The notes: generated from the letters alone by a model not told the origin. A DNA stretch of 64,000 nt from Lunularia cruciata (GCA_948567375.1 OX419755.1:69196944-69260943); one strand, 5' to 3'. Counted from the first letter of the stretch, positions 20,407 through 32,854 are shown. Numbers and translations: made by a program.

Positions 20407-22560
20407 TCTCTACTAAGCCATCTGCCTCAAGGTGACCTTGAGATGTAGTACAATGATCAATCAAAGCCTTGTCACACAAGACCTGAAACTCCCCCAAGAA
20501 TTCTATACCCTAATCAGTCAAAACCTCAACTAGTGCACCAAGATGACTAAGAACTCAATCCACTTGGAGAAGTGCTCCACCATCACCAAAACATATCAAT
20601 GATGGCTCACAGTCAAAGTTAAAGGTCCAGCAAATTCCAAACTCTAACGGTAACCCAACCCCATGATAAAGTAATGGGTGTAATTGTGGTGTAGGAGCAT
20701 TACTCGGTCACAAACCACACATCTAGCAACAAATTGTTGTACCTTAGTCTGCATACCACACCACCAATAATGACTCTAGAGTAAGCTATATGTACACTTT
20801 ACTCCAAAATGTCCTAGCACCTCATGAGCATGATGGACCAACTATGGTCTCTAAGATGGAAGCGCTACTACTCGCACTCTACCATCCTCCCATACATGCA
20901 AAAGGTATCTGCTCTCCAATCTGAACCATCTGGCTTGCTAAAGAACATGGTCTCTCTCCTTGGCCCCAACTGTGCCACACAACACCAGTGCAAAGATAGT
21001 CCATCACTAAGACATCATCATGAATGTCTGGTTGAATTGTGCCAATATCTTCACTCTTTGGATCTATGACCGCATAACTCCTCTTGTATGTGCTGAGAGA
21101 GATACCACCAAAGCCTTAGAAAATATACATAGAAAGGTAGATGCATGCCAACCTAGCACCATCTCCTCATTTGTCTCACCATGCCAACATGCTCTGGTCT
21201 GATCCTGTTGGCTGGGACATGGGTTTTTACTCAATCCATTTGCATCACGGTTCACCACTCCAGGTCTATGAACAATCGTGAAATCATACTCCTATAAAAT
21301 CAAAGCCCATTGTGCAAGCTTCCTTGAAAGCTTGTCGAACTCCATCAACCACTTCAATGGCTGATGATCAGTGATGAGAGTGAAGGGGTTACCAAATACG
21401 TAACATTGGAAATGTGCTACTGCCCAGACTGTTACCAAGCACTCTCTCTCATATGAACTATACTTCACCTCCACTAAATTGTTGGAGCAACTAGCATAGG
21501 CCACCACAAACTCCTTCCCCTCATCATCATGTTGGGTGAGCAATGCTCCAAGTCGCAACATACTCCAATCAATATGAACCTAAAATGGTCGCCCTCTAAT
21601 TGGTCTCCTCAATATAGGAGCAGATGTCAACCTCTCCTTGAGTTCTACAAAATCTCTCTCTTACTCATCTCCCCAACACCACTCCTTTGTAAGCTTGGTC
21701 AGCTTTGTCAAAGCCTTGGCAATGGCACTAAATCCTCTAACATAGCGGTGATAGAAGTTTGCCAAGAAATGCTCACACTCTGCTCACATCCATAGGCCAA
21801 GGAATATGCGTAATAGCTTCCACCTTGGTCTACTGAACACCAAGTCCTTTGAGGTAGATAGTGTGACCCAAATACTTAACTTGCTCGTGGAAGAACCTAC
21901 ACTTCCCAAGATGTAATTTGAGTCCATGAGATCTCAACCTCTCAAACACCTCCAACAATTGTCTCTCATGCTCCTCCACAATAGTGCTATAGACCACAAT
22001 GTCATCAATATAGCACCGAGCAAAATCCAATCCAGCTAGGATCCTATCCATGACCCTCTAGAACTCAGCATGAGCATTCTTTAACCCAAATAATAAGAAC
22101 CTCCACTAGTATAACACATCCTTACCGTGAGGATCAGAATAGCCTAGAATGTTGTCTTGGACTTATCCTCCTCCTTGATTGGAAACTGATGATATCCCGC
22201 TCAAAGATCCAAAGTACCAAAGACTTGTGCATGCCCAATCACATCAAAAATCTCCTTTGGTGTAGGCATGGCATACCAATCAGCCCTAGTTTGTCAATTG
22301 ATAGGACGATAATCTCCACACATCCACATATCTATGTAGTTGCCATGCATATCTTTCTTGGTTGCCATCACTATTGTTGATGCATACTCTCTATGTGAGA
22401 TCTCCACCAAATCAACCTTCAAAAAGGTCTATACTCTGGCTTTGAATCAATGTCCTCTCCATATCACTATATTGATAAGGAGGTCAAAAAACTGGTGTAT
22501 TGCTAATCAACTCAATCCGTATACCAAGTCCCTTCAAAGCACCCAATCCTTCATACTAAG
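20407..22560 (-). pseudogene. C2 integrase start, RNase H and reverse transcriptase
   Basis: Collinear with C1 7440-9700. RNase H shows AYASCSNNLVEVKYSSYERE and LITDHQPLKWLME (21292-21561). RT shows FARCYIDDIVVYSTIVEEHE with the YIDD box (about 22000-22015), then LEVFERLRSHGLKLHLGKC (21830-22051) and the palm region to about 22440. Stops and single-base shifts are common. This copy is more decayed than C1 in RT but retains the catalytic box. Confidence 0.82.
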
Positions 22561-23021
22561 GCAAAACAACTCTTGTGGCTCCTCAAGAACCTCAAAACCC
22601 TTCGTCTTTCCTCTCCAATAAGCTTGGGTCCAAGATCTGGCTCCCAAGTATCCTTTGTAATTGTCGTAGGAGTGGAAGACGTACAGATTGGCTGCTACAC
22701 AGGGCCCTTGGGAGCAATAGTGTCATGCTCCCAACCACTAGAGGTCCCAACCTTTGTGTGAAAAACTCCCTCCACTATGGCTGCAAGCTCCACACGTCCT
22801 CTAGCTGCATCCCAAATGGACCAAGGGTGTAATCCAAGTAGCACACTCTTGCCTAGATGGACTTCAAGTAAACCACTCTCCCTAATAGCTACTGGTTGTG
22901 TCCCAAGAATACCATGTCTACTTGGTCCATCGCCCTCAGCATGTGCCTGAATTATCTTGATAGGCATAGGGTTCACAAGTGTCCAAGTGGTGATGCCTAT
23001 CAAGCGCATCTTATGCTACTC
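22561..23021 (-). other. C2 linker between RT and methyltransferase
   Basis: Matches the C1 linker: MRLIGITTWTL, GHGILGTQPVAI-like and LLEVHLGKSVLLGLHPWSIW repeats on the minus strand (22695-23009). It is interrupted at 23021 by a solo LTR. Confidence 0.6.
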
Positions 23022-23712
23022 TGTAACACCCATTTGTGCATGTGTGTGGTATTGTGATATTAAGCTTGGTATTACAAGTACTTGAGAGATATTATTTATA
23101 TAGAGATCAAGGATGGTTCTACATTAGTCATGATTAGCTAAAGTTAGTCATAGCTAAGAGAGAGGGGACCTTACTTTAGAGGAAGTGGGAAAGATGAGCA
23201 CCACTATTTTGGATTCTAGTGTGTTGAATTGGTATTATTCCTAGGTGTTTAGCTTTGAGGAAAGAGTTGAGAACTCTTGGGCTCACAAGCCTTTTTGTTT
23301 TGGATTCTTCCATAGTCCAAGGATAGCCCATGTAAAGGAATCCTTGACTTAGTGGTTGGGTCAAGATAAGATCACATGCTAATGGTATATGCCCATGTGA
23401 ATGGATATTCCTTTTTACTTTTTGACTTTACTTGACTTTTAGTCTAGTAACTTGAGTTATTGCGGTAATTAGTAACTTTGGTACGTAATTATTTCACAAG
23501 TATATAAACAAGGGGTGAGGAGGTACTCATCATCCTTTTATTTGCAACTATCTCTCTCTTAGTGAGCTCTCTAGTGAGTAATGTCTTGAGTCTTGGAGTG
23601 TTAGCCTTGGAGGAGTATGATGGAGTTGGAGTTCCTTACCTTCTTAGTCCATGGTGCACTACCATAATAGCCATAAGAAGTTCATCCTAAGTGAGAGACA
23701 GGCCGGCTCACA
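23022..23712 (+). repeat. Solo LTR of the A/B family in C2
   Basis: A 691-bp LTR with the TGTAACACCC start and CTCACA end, flanked by ACTC at 23018-23021 and 23713-23716; both copies are followed by T, so ACTCT is also possible. More diverged from the A LTR than the copies at 3424, 4554 and 5452. It splits the C2 polyprotein just after the last methyltransferase motif. Confidence 0.9.
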
Positions 23713-24800
23713 ACTCTGCCAAGCCAAGGCTCATAATCTAGGTCAAACAATTCAGGTCCATAGCCTGACCTAATACTTGATGCCTAGATGCCTCTAACAC
23801 TGCTCAAATAGTAGTAATACCAATGCAAAAACCCATTGCCCGCTCTCTCTCATCGGTGTTGGGCTCCACCAACTATTGTAATTGTGAGTCCCAAACAAAT
23901 CTAGGTCCTCCCTCTCAAAAAGCATGAGAGCATAAGAAACTCATAAGTGTAGGAGATGCGGCTCTAGGCTGTCTAACTAGATTCACCACTACCATAGGTG
24001 ACCTATCAACCACTACCACTATCTGAGACTGATGCCCAACATCCAAGATGTCATCAACAAGGATGTGGTTTATCACTGAATCCTATCATATACACGTTGT
24101 AAAACCTCTTTGGGTAAGAGGTTTGTCAATCAAAGACAAAGATGATGAGCCCGTGATCCCACTCTGGCTGCATCTAAAAATAGTAGGTCACATCCAAGAA
24201 TGGACTTGATGTGTACTTGCCACCACTTTGGTGTAAGAATCACCTATCAAAGGAACGTTCTCCAAAAAGTAAGTTGGAGAAATATACTTATGAACCTGGA
24301 GATGTCGTAGTATCTATAAAATCTCCCAAAACAAGGATCCTAAAGACCCAAACCTTGGCCAACACGTGTATGTCTCTGACATGGCCATCCAAAAATCACC
24401 AAGTAAATAGGCTCATGTCCCTCTAGATCATGCGCCCCTAGTAAGGAAATGTCTACTAGTAGGGCCTTTTGGTAACCTTTGACTGCTAACATTGGTAATA
24501 GTTTTGGATACCGATAGGCCAAGTATGCCACATGATGTAGAGAGACTTGCCTAGCAGTCTCATCTCTCTATACATACAAGTACCTCTATACTCGTATACC
24601 CGCTTGTAATACCTCAGCTAGTCCGGTGCTAATCCCACCAAACAACTCCAATAGACATATCTCCTCTACTGGATACTGCCAAGCAATGAGTGTGGTATCC
24701 AGAGGTGTCAAAGTAATTGACTCTAGAGGATCATCCTCACACTCATCTCCTGATGGTACGAAGGCTCCACTCAAAGCCTATTGCACCAACTAATCTGCAT
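23713..24800 (-). pseudogene. Captured DNMT3-like DNA methyltransferase domain in C2
   Basis: Second copy of the C-family methyltransferase, collinear with C1 10134-11180. Motif I LELFGGISTGL is at 24617-24653, motif IV retains W-P-C-Q at 24376-24387 inside YLVIFGWPCQRHTRVG, and ENV of motif VI is at 24254-24262. The motif X-like end lies around 23720-23860 next to the solo LTR. The catalytic Cys and the motif VI Glu codons are intact here, unlike motif IV of C1, although frameshifts elsewhere disable the domain. Upstream it is joined to the protease linker by GDECEDDPLESITLTPLDT. Confidence 0.8.
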
Positions 24801-25196
24801 GTTGCTGCAATGCCTCCTCTGAACTCCACAATGGAACATCCAAGGTGGATAGAACAATCCTACTTGTACTTCAAATCTGAGTGATCTCCTCTAGTATTGG
24901 AGTATCCTCTGCATGGGCATTCCCCTCCAACAAGTCACCACGCCAAGTAACTACAACATTGAAAGCTAAAACTCATGTTGCCATGGTCCCAGGCTATAGT
25001 GAGCCAAGACTACCACTACTGAAGCACATTGGTCGGCAACATACCCGTCCCTCATCAGACTGCCAACCTGGTCTATAGGAGGTTATCTCCTTCCCAATAA
25101 TCAATGCTGAAACCCATGGGGTATAACCCTACTCCTCCAACTAGCACATCATATGACTCAGCTATTGTTGCAATAGCTTGAGCTCTCACCACCAAG
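24801..25196 (-). pseudogene. C2 protease C-terminal part
   Basis: Collinear with C1 from about 11200 to 11633. It ends at the left end of element D. The rest of the protease (C1 equivalents of about 11634-12013) is missing in C2 because sequence was lost at the right junction of D. Confidence 0.65.
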
Positions 25197-25930
25197 TGTA
25201 ATACTCTAAGGACAAGAGAAGAGAGAAAACACAAATTACACACTCAAACATTTGGTGCCCCAAAGGAACACCTTCTCTTTATTATATAGACAAAGAAGAT
25301 CTCCTCCAAGGAAGTTCCACCATAGGATTAGGTACACAAATAGGTGACATGTCAACAAGCTCCACCCTTGGATTACTTACTTGGATGGGTGACATGTTGG
25401 TCTAGGTCCTATCTGGTTGGTCAAACAAGCTTTGACCGGAGGGAATCTTTTAGAAAATCTTCTTCTAGGAGTCCTAGAATCATGTAAGGTACCATTGGAA
25501 AGGTCTCAACGAGATAAACCAAGGGGGAGGGAAGGTCAGCCTTATACTCATTGGGGATAGCATTTGCACATTTTCAAGGCCTAATTCATCCGTTTAGGCC
25601 TCCAAAATTGCCTTCAAAGATTTCTGGCATATTTTAATTCCTACTCTATTAGTAAAAGTTCCCTTTTGATGATACTTCTTTCTAATCTGTTTAGTCCATC
25701 ATATCTAATATTCTTCTAGATGTTACAAAACCAATTCTCATCTTCAAATCATATGTCTAGCTATTGGTTCTAAGGTTCTCAAGTCTAAATTGGTTTTTTC
25801 CCTATTAGTAGAAGTACTCTTTTGGTGATACTTCTATCTGATCTATTTAGATCATCATGTATAACATCATTCTAGATGTTACCAAACCAAATTTCTTATC
25901 TAGATCATATGGCTAGCTCTTGGTATTATA
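25197..25930 (-). repeat. 3' LTR of D
   Basis: Plus-strand start TGTAATACTC, inner end TGGTATTATA. The adjoining bases 25931-25946 give the purine-rich minus-strand tract AAAAGGAGGGAGGTC that primes plus-strand DNA. The start matches the right LTR at 34827 over more than 500 bp. Confidence 0.85.
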
Positions 25931-27112
25931 GACCTCCCTCCTTTTAAGACGCAACGTCCTCATTGTGCAATTGTTGCTCAACTGCTTGCACCAACACCGG
26001 TGCATGTGTCAAATTGGCAGCGGGCTCCCAGGTTGTTTCATAGAGGGGGTAACCTTTCCACTATACTAGATAGTCCACCCATAGATGGCAAGTACTACGC
26101 ATGCATTTTTGGAGAATATGCTCTACTTCATATTCCTCTGTGTCATCAATGAGTGTCAGACAAGGTCAAATATCTTGTGTGGAATGACCCTAGCTTGATT
26201 GGGGAGCATATTTGCATAGTAGGGAAACATGGACCACCAGATGGATCTTCATGTATGGTGGTAGCTCAAGGTGATAAGCCACAGCGCCGACATGACGAAG
26301 AATCAAGAAAGGCCTAATAAAATAAGGTTTGAGCTTACGAGGTCCAACTAATGTGAGGTTGATTATGAATAGCCACACTTGACCCTCAATATTGAACTCC
26401 ATGTGCCTAAGGTGTGCATCAGCATATTGCTTCTGTCAATTGTTTGCAATCTATAATATGTGCTTGGCGCTCTCTACACCTTGTTGGATTCTAGAAATAA
26501 ATGTGTTGACTGCATTGACCTTGGTAGCCATTGGACGGATCTTCATCAAGCTAGAAGGTGTGAAGGGATGCTCACCATACATGAGGAAGAACAGAGTGAC
26601 CTAGGTGGATGCATTTATTGAATTGTTGTAAGCAAATTCCACCAACGGGAGTAGGGTGTCCCACCTCTCTTGCTCTTCTAAGGTGAAGCCACGTAACATG
26701 TCTTCAATTGTGTGATTAGCCCACTCTGTTTGGCCATCTGTTTGTGGGTGGTAAGTTGTAGACATGGCCAACTTGGTTTTGAAGAAACCAAAGAGTTTGT
26801 CAAAACAAACAAGTGAATTGAGTGCCTCTATTGGTGATAAGTACTCTAGACAAGCCATGGTGCATCTAAGTATAATTGAGCTAGTTGTGGAGCGATCACA
26901 TCCTTGGTGGTAAGGTGTACATGAATTATTTTGTTGAGCCGGTCCACAAAGACCACAATGGAGTCAAACCTTGAGCTAGTCTTGGGTAATTCACAAACGA
27001 GATCCATACTCACTTGTTCCCAACGTTGGGTAGGAGTGTGAAGAGGTTGAAGGAGCCTTACAAGAGCTTGATTAGAAGCTTTGTTCTATTGACAAAGTAG
27101 GCAGTTGCGCAT
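25931..27112 (-). pseudogene. D integrase core and chromodomain
   Basis: On the minus strand: an integrase core with MRNCLLCQ at the finger end (27112 leftward), DRLNKIIHVHLTTKDVIAP, STTYHPQTDGQTEWANHTIEDM (near 26740-26800) and the tail FIINLTLVGPRKLKPYFIRP. It is followed by a chromodomain (DTEEYEVEHILQKCMRST, then a tryptophan-rich WKGYPLYETTWEP; about 25960-26160), interrupted by one stop. The chromodomain, which in such elements binds histone marks and steers integration, identifies D as a chromovirus. Confidence 0.85.
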
Positions 27113-27609
27113 TGTGGTGGCCACATTTTTTTGGTTTTTTCAAAATAAAGGAGAAGAAGTGTATAGAGAAGTCGGATTGCGCCTGTATGGCCAAAGAAGG
27201 CAAAGAAAAGAGTCTTTGGGATGTAACCCAAAGTAAAGTGACTTTGGGTCATAAGGCGAAGTACTCAAAAATGCCTTGTCAGCATACAACCCAAAGTAAA
27301 TTGTCTTCATATCGGGAGGAGCTCCACCCGAGGTGAAGACAGTCTAACAACCTTTCGTCGGGGCGAGAAATTCAAGAAGAGGCAGTTTGAAAACTGGCGG
27401 CCCATACGCGCGAAGGTTTATTGACAGTGACAGGTGCATGCCGAAGGTGTGATTTCTCGATAGAAACTCAAAGCGATGAAAGACAAAGAAGCGCAACTCT
27501 ATAAAAATCAAACCTGCAACGACAAGATGTCGAGTAATTTTCCTTCGCCGTTGAGAAGTCGTCTTGCAGGTGATCGGGGAAAAGGAAATAGAGTTGGGAT
27601 CGTGTTAGT

Positions 27610-30110
27610 GTGCAAGGGAGAGTCACGAGAGTGAAATCAAGAGAGAGTGAGAAGGTAGAAGAGATGGGAGGAGGGAAGAAGAACTCCAAATTTGCAGTGA
27701 GAAATCATGCAATTCGGAGGTTAGACGTGATAGCAAGGATCGAAGTCTTGAGCCGACTTTGGATCACATTTCTGGCATGGAACTGGAATGTAAGTTTTCC
27801 AGGATTCATGATAGAAATCATCGAGAGTAAGTGTCTTGATGGACCCAAGGAAGAAGGGAAGAGAGGAAATCCGGCTCGCTGGACAGAGTCGGATTGGAGA
27901 CTTGTACTCGGGAAGGAAGCAAGCTCAAAGAGGGGAGCACGTTCTTGGGGAAGGGAGAGATAGCTCAGGAGACTCAGGAAGTGAGGGACACTTTCTCTTC
28001 AAAGAGAACAAAGAATGGGTATAAGGTTGAGAGTTACAATGATCCAGTGAAGAGAGGGATTGTGAGTGCTCTCATGGCAATCTTGAAGCAAGAGAGAACA
28101 ACTTATGTGATGAAACACCAAGCAATGTTCTTCCATAAGTTGTTTGCAGGAGAGCCTATTAATTGGGCAAGGTGCTTCCATGGGAGGACGAGACAAATGG
28201 TGTGGAATTTGCGTGGTAAGTCGCCACCACACTACATCGTGCCGTTTGCAGCACATTTTTACCTCGGGTTGAATTTGCTCAATTTGGCGGAGCAAAGCAG
28301 AATGGTGTCTCATTTCCATCCCGACTTAAGAAGAGAAGTCGCCATGGAGGAACAGCAATACATTCTCCAAATCCGAAGCACTGATGAATACTACATGAAG
28401 ACGGGTAAGAGCGTGGAGATAGAAGCAAGCACTCCGAAATCAAAGAAGAAAGGTCGGCAAGGTGAAGCTGAAGATATCAAGAAACCTCGGAAGATGCAGA
28501 GAAGTAACCCGAGGCGAAGTATGATGGTGATTGAGTCGGAGGATGAGGACTCAAACTGAGATGCCGAGCTCAAAACGGAAGACTCAGAATACAAGGAGGA
28601 GCCTGAGCTAACATTGCAGAGTGGAGATACAAGCAGCAATAGTGATGAAGTGGGAGAGATGACATTGGCGCCAGCAGCTGACAAATACGAGGAAGAAGAA
28701 GTGCACACTGAGATGGAGGCCAAAGACAACACATAGTTGGAGGACGAAGTAACTGTGCCCGAGGAAAGGAAGATTGCAGTACAGCAAGGAGTTCGCTCAA
28801 GACATAAGGCGAAGTGTGAAGCGGGGCCGAGTAAAGTGAAGGAAGAGGTCGGAGAAAGCTCGGGCAGTGATGCGTCAATTCCGATACAAAGACTGCAAAG
28901 GAGAAGGTGAGTATCGGGTGAAGAAGAGGTAAGGAAGGAGATTTCTATGCAAGAAGAAGTAGTTGCGAGAAATGTAGTGGAGTACCTGCATGAAATTGTG
29001 TGTCCATTGTTGGTGAAGTTGGAGCACAAGAAGAGGGAGATGCAGTCGACATGTCCAGAGGTGAAGACTGTGTTGCAGGTGTTAGCACGACTAGACAAAG
29101 AGAACTCGGAGTTGAAGAAGAGTGTAACCCGAGGTGAGGATGAAAGGGAAGTACTGCAAGCGGAGGCAGTAGAGAGAAGTCAAGTAATTGAAGACCTGAA
29201 GAGAGAAGTGAGCTATCGAGAGGAGCTTGTGAAGAAGAGTGATATAGCAAGGGAGAGACAAGTAGCTAAATAAGAGATCTTGAAGCAGCAATTTGCTGAT
29301 TCAAGAGTAGAAGTTATCCATGCTATGGCAAGAGTAGCAGCGAAGGATCAAGAGCTCGATAGAGTGATGGAGAGTATGGAAGAGAAGAAGCAACTCTGGC
29401 AATGAGAGTTGGTGGCACAATACAGAGAAGAAGACCGATTACAAGAATTACTTTGTAATCAGGAGGAGAAGGTAGTACAAAAGGAGAACGAGAAGGAGAA
29501 GGAGACGATGAAAGCCGAATTTGAGGAGGAGTTGGCGATGTACAAAGAGGACTGGCTTGCAGATCGGGAACGAGAAAGGAAGACAAGATTGGAGCCGATA
29601 AAGGAGATTGTCCTCCAGATGAATGCAATGTTGAGTATAGAGACCAGCGTTTGAATTGAAGAGATGAGACTGCACGAGTTGAAATTGTTGGTGCATGAGA
29701 CGAGGCAAAGATAGGCAAAAGACACTAATATGAACGCTTTGTTGATCAAGTTAAGAACTCGTGTAGACAGGAAAATATTAGAAGTAGAAGATAACATTTC
29801 AATTAGACTAGACTTAGTGAAAATAGAGATAGAAAAGCTTCGGAAAGATGTTGAAGCAAAACCCGAAGTAGATAACATAGGAGTCCAAATGTCTTTGGAG
29901 TTACCAATGGAGACATTAGAGAAGATTGGGTCGGGAGATAAGGAGTTAGATAGATTACCCACTAGTGGAAATTCAGATCAGGAAAGAGAATTGATGGATC
30001 TGGTAGAAGAAGTAGAAGATACGAAACCCGAGGTTAGAGTAGTAGGAAGTAAAATTACTTTGGGTTTGGGTTTGAAAGCCGAGGAAGAAGTAGATATCGG
30101 ATCGGAGTAA
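27610..30110 (+). pseudogene. E-element ORF: unknown gag-like head and long coiled coil
   Basis: The first segment (27610-27963) has ITFLAWNWNVSFPGFM, GKRGNPARWTESDWRLVLG and is shared with E'. After a frame change near 27890 a single frame runs from 27894 to 30110 with seven internal stops (28557, 28734, 28908, 29271, 29403, 29652, 29712). It contains KRGIVSALMAILKQERTTYV, FFHKLFAGEPINWARCFHG and FAAHFYLGLNLLNLAEQSRM, faintly like the putative plant transposon protein domains (Transposase_32 type), then Lys/Ser-rich basic and acidic tails. The rest (28940-30000) is heptad-rich coiled coil (LARLDKENSELKKSV, EKENEKEKETMKAEFEEEL). No enzymatic motif is seen. Most stops could be C-to-T products of CGA, CAA or CAG. 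The function is unknown; a structural, capsid-like role is possible. Confidence 0.6.
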
Positions 30111-30902
30111 TAATAGTTTTGAGATTTGAAGAGGCAGATATGAAGAGATGCATTGTCATTTCAGATTTGCAGGTTAGAAGAGTTGTTGTAGAACGGTATA
30201 GTTGTTAGAACTGTTTATTGCTTCACAATTTAAGAGTGGCATTTGTAGTCAAATGTTGTTCAGTGTTCATTATTTCTGAGAATAGATAAAGCAAAGTGCT
30301 GTGAAGCAGTGCTCGTCGCTTGAGCTTGATTCCGAGTATCAACTTTGTGATTGTATTTGTGAGTGTGTGGAGAAATTTGAAGTGCAAGTCAATGTGCTTG
30401 TTGGATGTTGGATTCCGCAGCCTTGATCTTCATTTTGTGTGTTTGATCCTGAGTGAAGTGCAATTGAAGCAATACCTTGACAAATTTGAGAGAAATTGTA
30501 GTGTTGGTAGTATTCTGCATTTGTGAGTGCATTGCAAGGTTGATGTGAAGCAATTTTGATTGAGGAAGTTGTGCCTTTAGCGGAGGGGTGGAACACAATT
30601 CTGAGGCAAAGTAGTTTTGCAGTGAAGTGTTGTTTTCAAGAGAGCCTGAATCCTCACAATCAAGATTGTTTGGAAAGATTTGATGGAGTTGTGATTAAGG
30701 AGTGTTAATTTGTGACAAGACTGCGAGTCAATGCTTGTTACTCTCTTCTAGGTGTGGTTTCTACCTGAGAGACTAAAGAAGAACTCAAGATGAACTAAAT
30801 TGTTACTTTGCTTTGTATTTGACCAATTCTGACTCGTATCTCTACGGGAACAAACTTTACTTACCCAATTACCACAAAAGTGATATTTGCCGTGTTGTCA
30901 CA
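30111..30902. other. E-element 3' non-coding part
   Basis: No coding frame is supported. The sequence is T/G-rich and ends at the E terminus, TTGTCACA, before the CGCAT duplication. No polypurine tract or LTR-like repeat of the 5' end is found. Confidence 0.5.
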
Positions 30903-32600
30903 CGCATGTAGTCCTTCACGTCATTGCTCATCTTGGGCCAGTAGTAATGGTGTTGGACTGCATCTAAGGTCTTGTCCACTCCGACATGACCTACAATGGC
31001 TGAATCATGACATTCCGCTAGAATGATGGTGTGTAATTTTGGGACATTTGGGATCCATAATTTTCCATCATAAAAGGTGAGTCCTTGGGTGCTGGTGATG
31101 CCTTTGGATGATTGCACTTCTACAATCTGTGGATTAGTTTTTGTAGTAGCCAAAATCTCAGGCCAAAATTCAAGGTTAATCTTAACCTCTGCCACCAAGT
31201 TGTTTGCCATTGGCATGCGGGGGAATGCATTTGCAAGTTGCTTCTTACCTTCCATGTAGGTGATTGTCCTATTGAAGCATTGTTGCCACTTTGCCCACCA
31301 AATCTGGTGACAAGATAGATCCTTTTGCATCTTGAGGTAGACTAGAGGTTTGTGGTCTATCTCTACTATAAATGCCTTCTCGCCCAAATAGTGCTTCCAA
31401 TGCTTGGTTGCCAAACGATGGCCAATTCTTCTTGTTCTATGGTGTGGTAGTTGCGCTCTACCGGTACAAATTTTGAGAGAAATATGCAATTGGATGCCAT
31501 CCGTCATGCCACTCTTGTTGTAGGACTGCTCCTATTGCTACACTTGATGCATCTATAGCCAACTTGATTGGATGTTTTGGGTCATACCACTTCAAGATTG
31601 GTGCATGTAGCAAGGCAGCTTTTAATTCTTGAAAGGCAAACTCCCCATGTCCACTTCTTCCCCTTTCCAAGTAGTGTTGTTAAAGGTTGTGCAACCTTAG
31701 AGAAGTCCTTGACAAATCTAGAATAGAATCCCGTCAACCCAAAGAAGCTCTTGAGTTGAGTTTGATCTTCAAGGGCACTCAATTTTTAATGACCTTTATT
31801 TTATCCATCAATTCTTGAATGCGCTTTGCACTTACTCTATGCCCCAAGTAGTCTACTTTAGACTTGCCAAACTAACACTTTGAGATTTTGGCGTACAATC
31901 AATTCTGTCTTAGAATCTGGAGGACCTCTCATAGATGTTGTTTGTGTTCCGTCATTGTGCTACTATATACTAAGATATTGTCCAAGAAGAAAATAATAGA
32001 CTTATCTAAGTATGGATGAAATATATCATTCATTAGACTCATGAAAGTGGCAGGTGCATTAGTGAGGCCAAAAGGCATCACAAGATACTCAATGTGGCCA
32101 TACCTAGTTTGAAAGGTAGTTTTGTACACATCCTCCTCTACAATTTGGATTTGATTGTAATCGCTCCGCAAGTCCAATTTGGTGAAGTATCTCGCTCCAT
32201 GGAGTTGATCAATAGGTCATCCATGCAAGGTAAGAGGTATTTGTTCTTCACTGTTTGTTGATTGAGACCTCAATAGTCAATGCACATGCACATTGTACCA
32301 TCTTTCTTCTTCACAAACAAGACAATAGCTCCATATAGTGATATGCTAGCTTGGATGAACCCCTTCTACAACATCTCCTCAATTTGAGTCTTACACTCCT
32401 CCAACTCATGAGGTGATAGGCAATATGGGGCCTTACAAGGAGGTGTCTTCCCCGAGAATGTCTCAATTTTATGATCTACTCTCTTTTTTGGTGGTAATCA
32501 TGAGGGTATATCAGTGGGAAAGACATCTTGAAATTCATCCAATACAGCCTTCAATTTCTCAAGAATTTGTCTATCAAGTTGTGCACTTTGGGCTTCTCTT
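30903..32600 (-). pseudogene. D reverse transcriptase, RNase H and integrase finger
   Basis: Minus strand: [22 protein letters not shown] and [18 protein letters not shown] (about 32177-32030), catalytic box FLDN (from FLDD, about 31975-31990), and thumb FFGLTGFYSRFVKDFSKV (31782 leftward). RNase H has LAIDASSVAIGAVLQQE (near 31540) and VEIDHKPLVYL (near 31350). The integrase finger HDSAIVGHVGVDKTLDAVQHHYYWPKM leads to YMR at the E junction. The D-to-N change in the RT box and several frameshifts show a dead element. Confidence 0.85.
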
Positions 32601-32854
32601 ATTAAACCCATGAAACATCTATTGGTCTTACAGACAGTTGCAATCCCTATGACATATAGAGGCATTTCTTGCCTATGTAATTTTTCTTTAACCCCAATGA
32701 TTGATCATTGGTGTGTTCTCACTACTTTCTTCCTCCAATATACCATAGGGTTGTAATGCTCTATCCATGGCATGCCTAAGATTGCTTTATGACGAGCTAA
32801 TTGTATCACTCGCCACTCAATTGCTTCTTGATATTCTCCTACAAAGAGTGTTAC

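Larger units (their letters stand above)
27113..30902 (+). mobile_element. Element E: 3.8-kb non-autonomous insertion with novel ORF
   Basis: Exact insertion with CGCAT at 27108-27112 and 30903-30907. Removal rejoins the D integrase finger as DYMRNCLLCQ in frame. The ends are TGTGGTGGCCACATTTT and TTGCCGTGTTGTCACA. TG...CA with a 5-bp duplication is the signature of retroviral-type integration, but I find no long terminal repeats, no clear terminal inverted repeats beyond TGTG/CACA and no RT or integrase. The left terminus recurs in E' at 6928, which confirms it. The interior holds one long plus-strand coding region (27610-30110) and non-coding ends. Confidence 0.8.

Noticed and set aside
27113-30902. 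Helitron, MULE or CACTA element
   Set aside because: The 5-bp duplication and TG...CA ends do not fit Helitrons (no TSD), MULEs (about 9 bp) or CACTA elements (3 bp, CACTA ends). No long inverted repeats are present.
30752-30902. A short 3' LTR of E beginning TGTGGTTTCTACC
   Set aside because: Only the first few bases resemble the E 5' end; the following 140 bp do not match.
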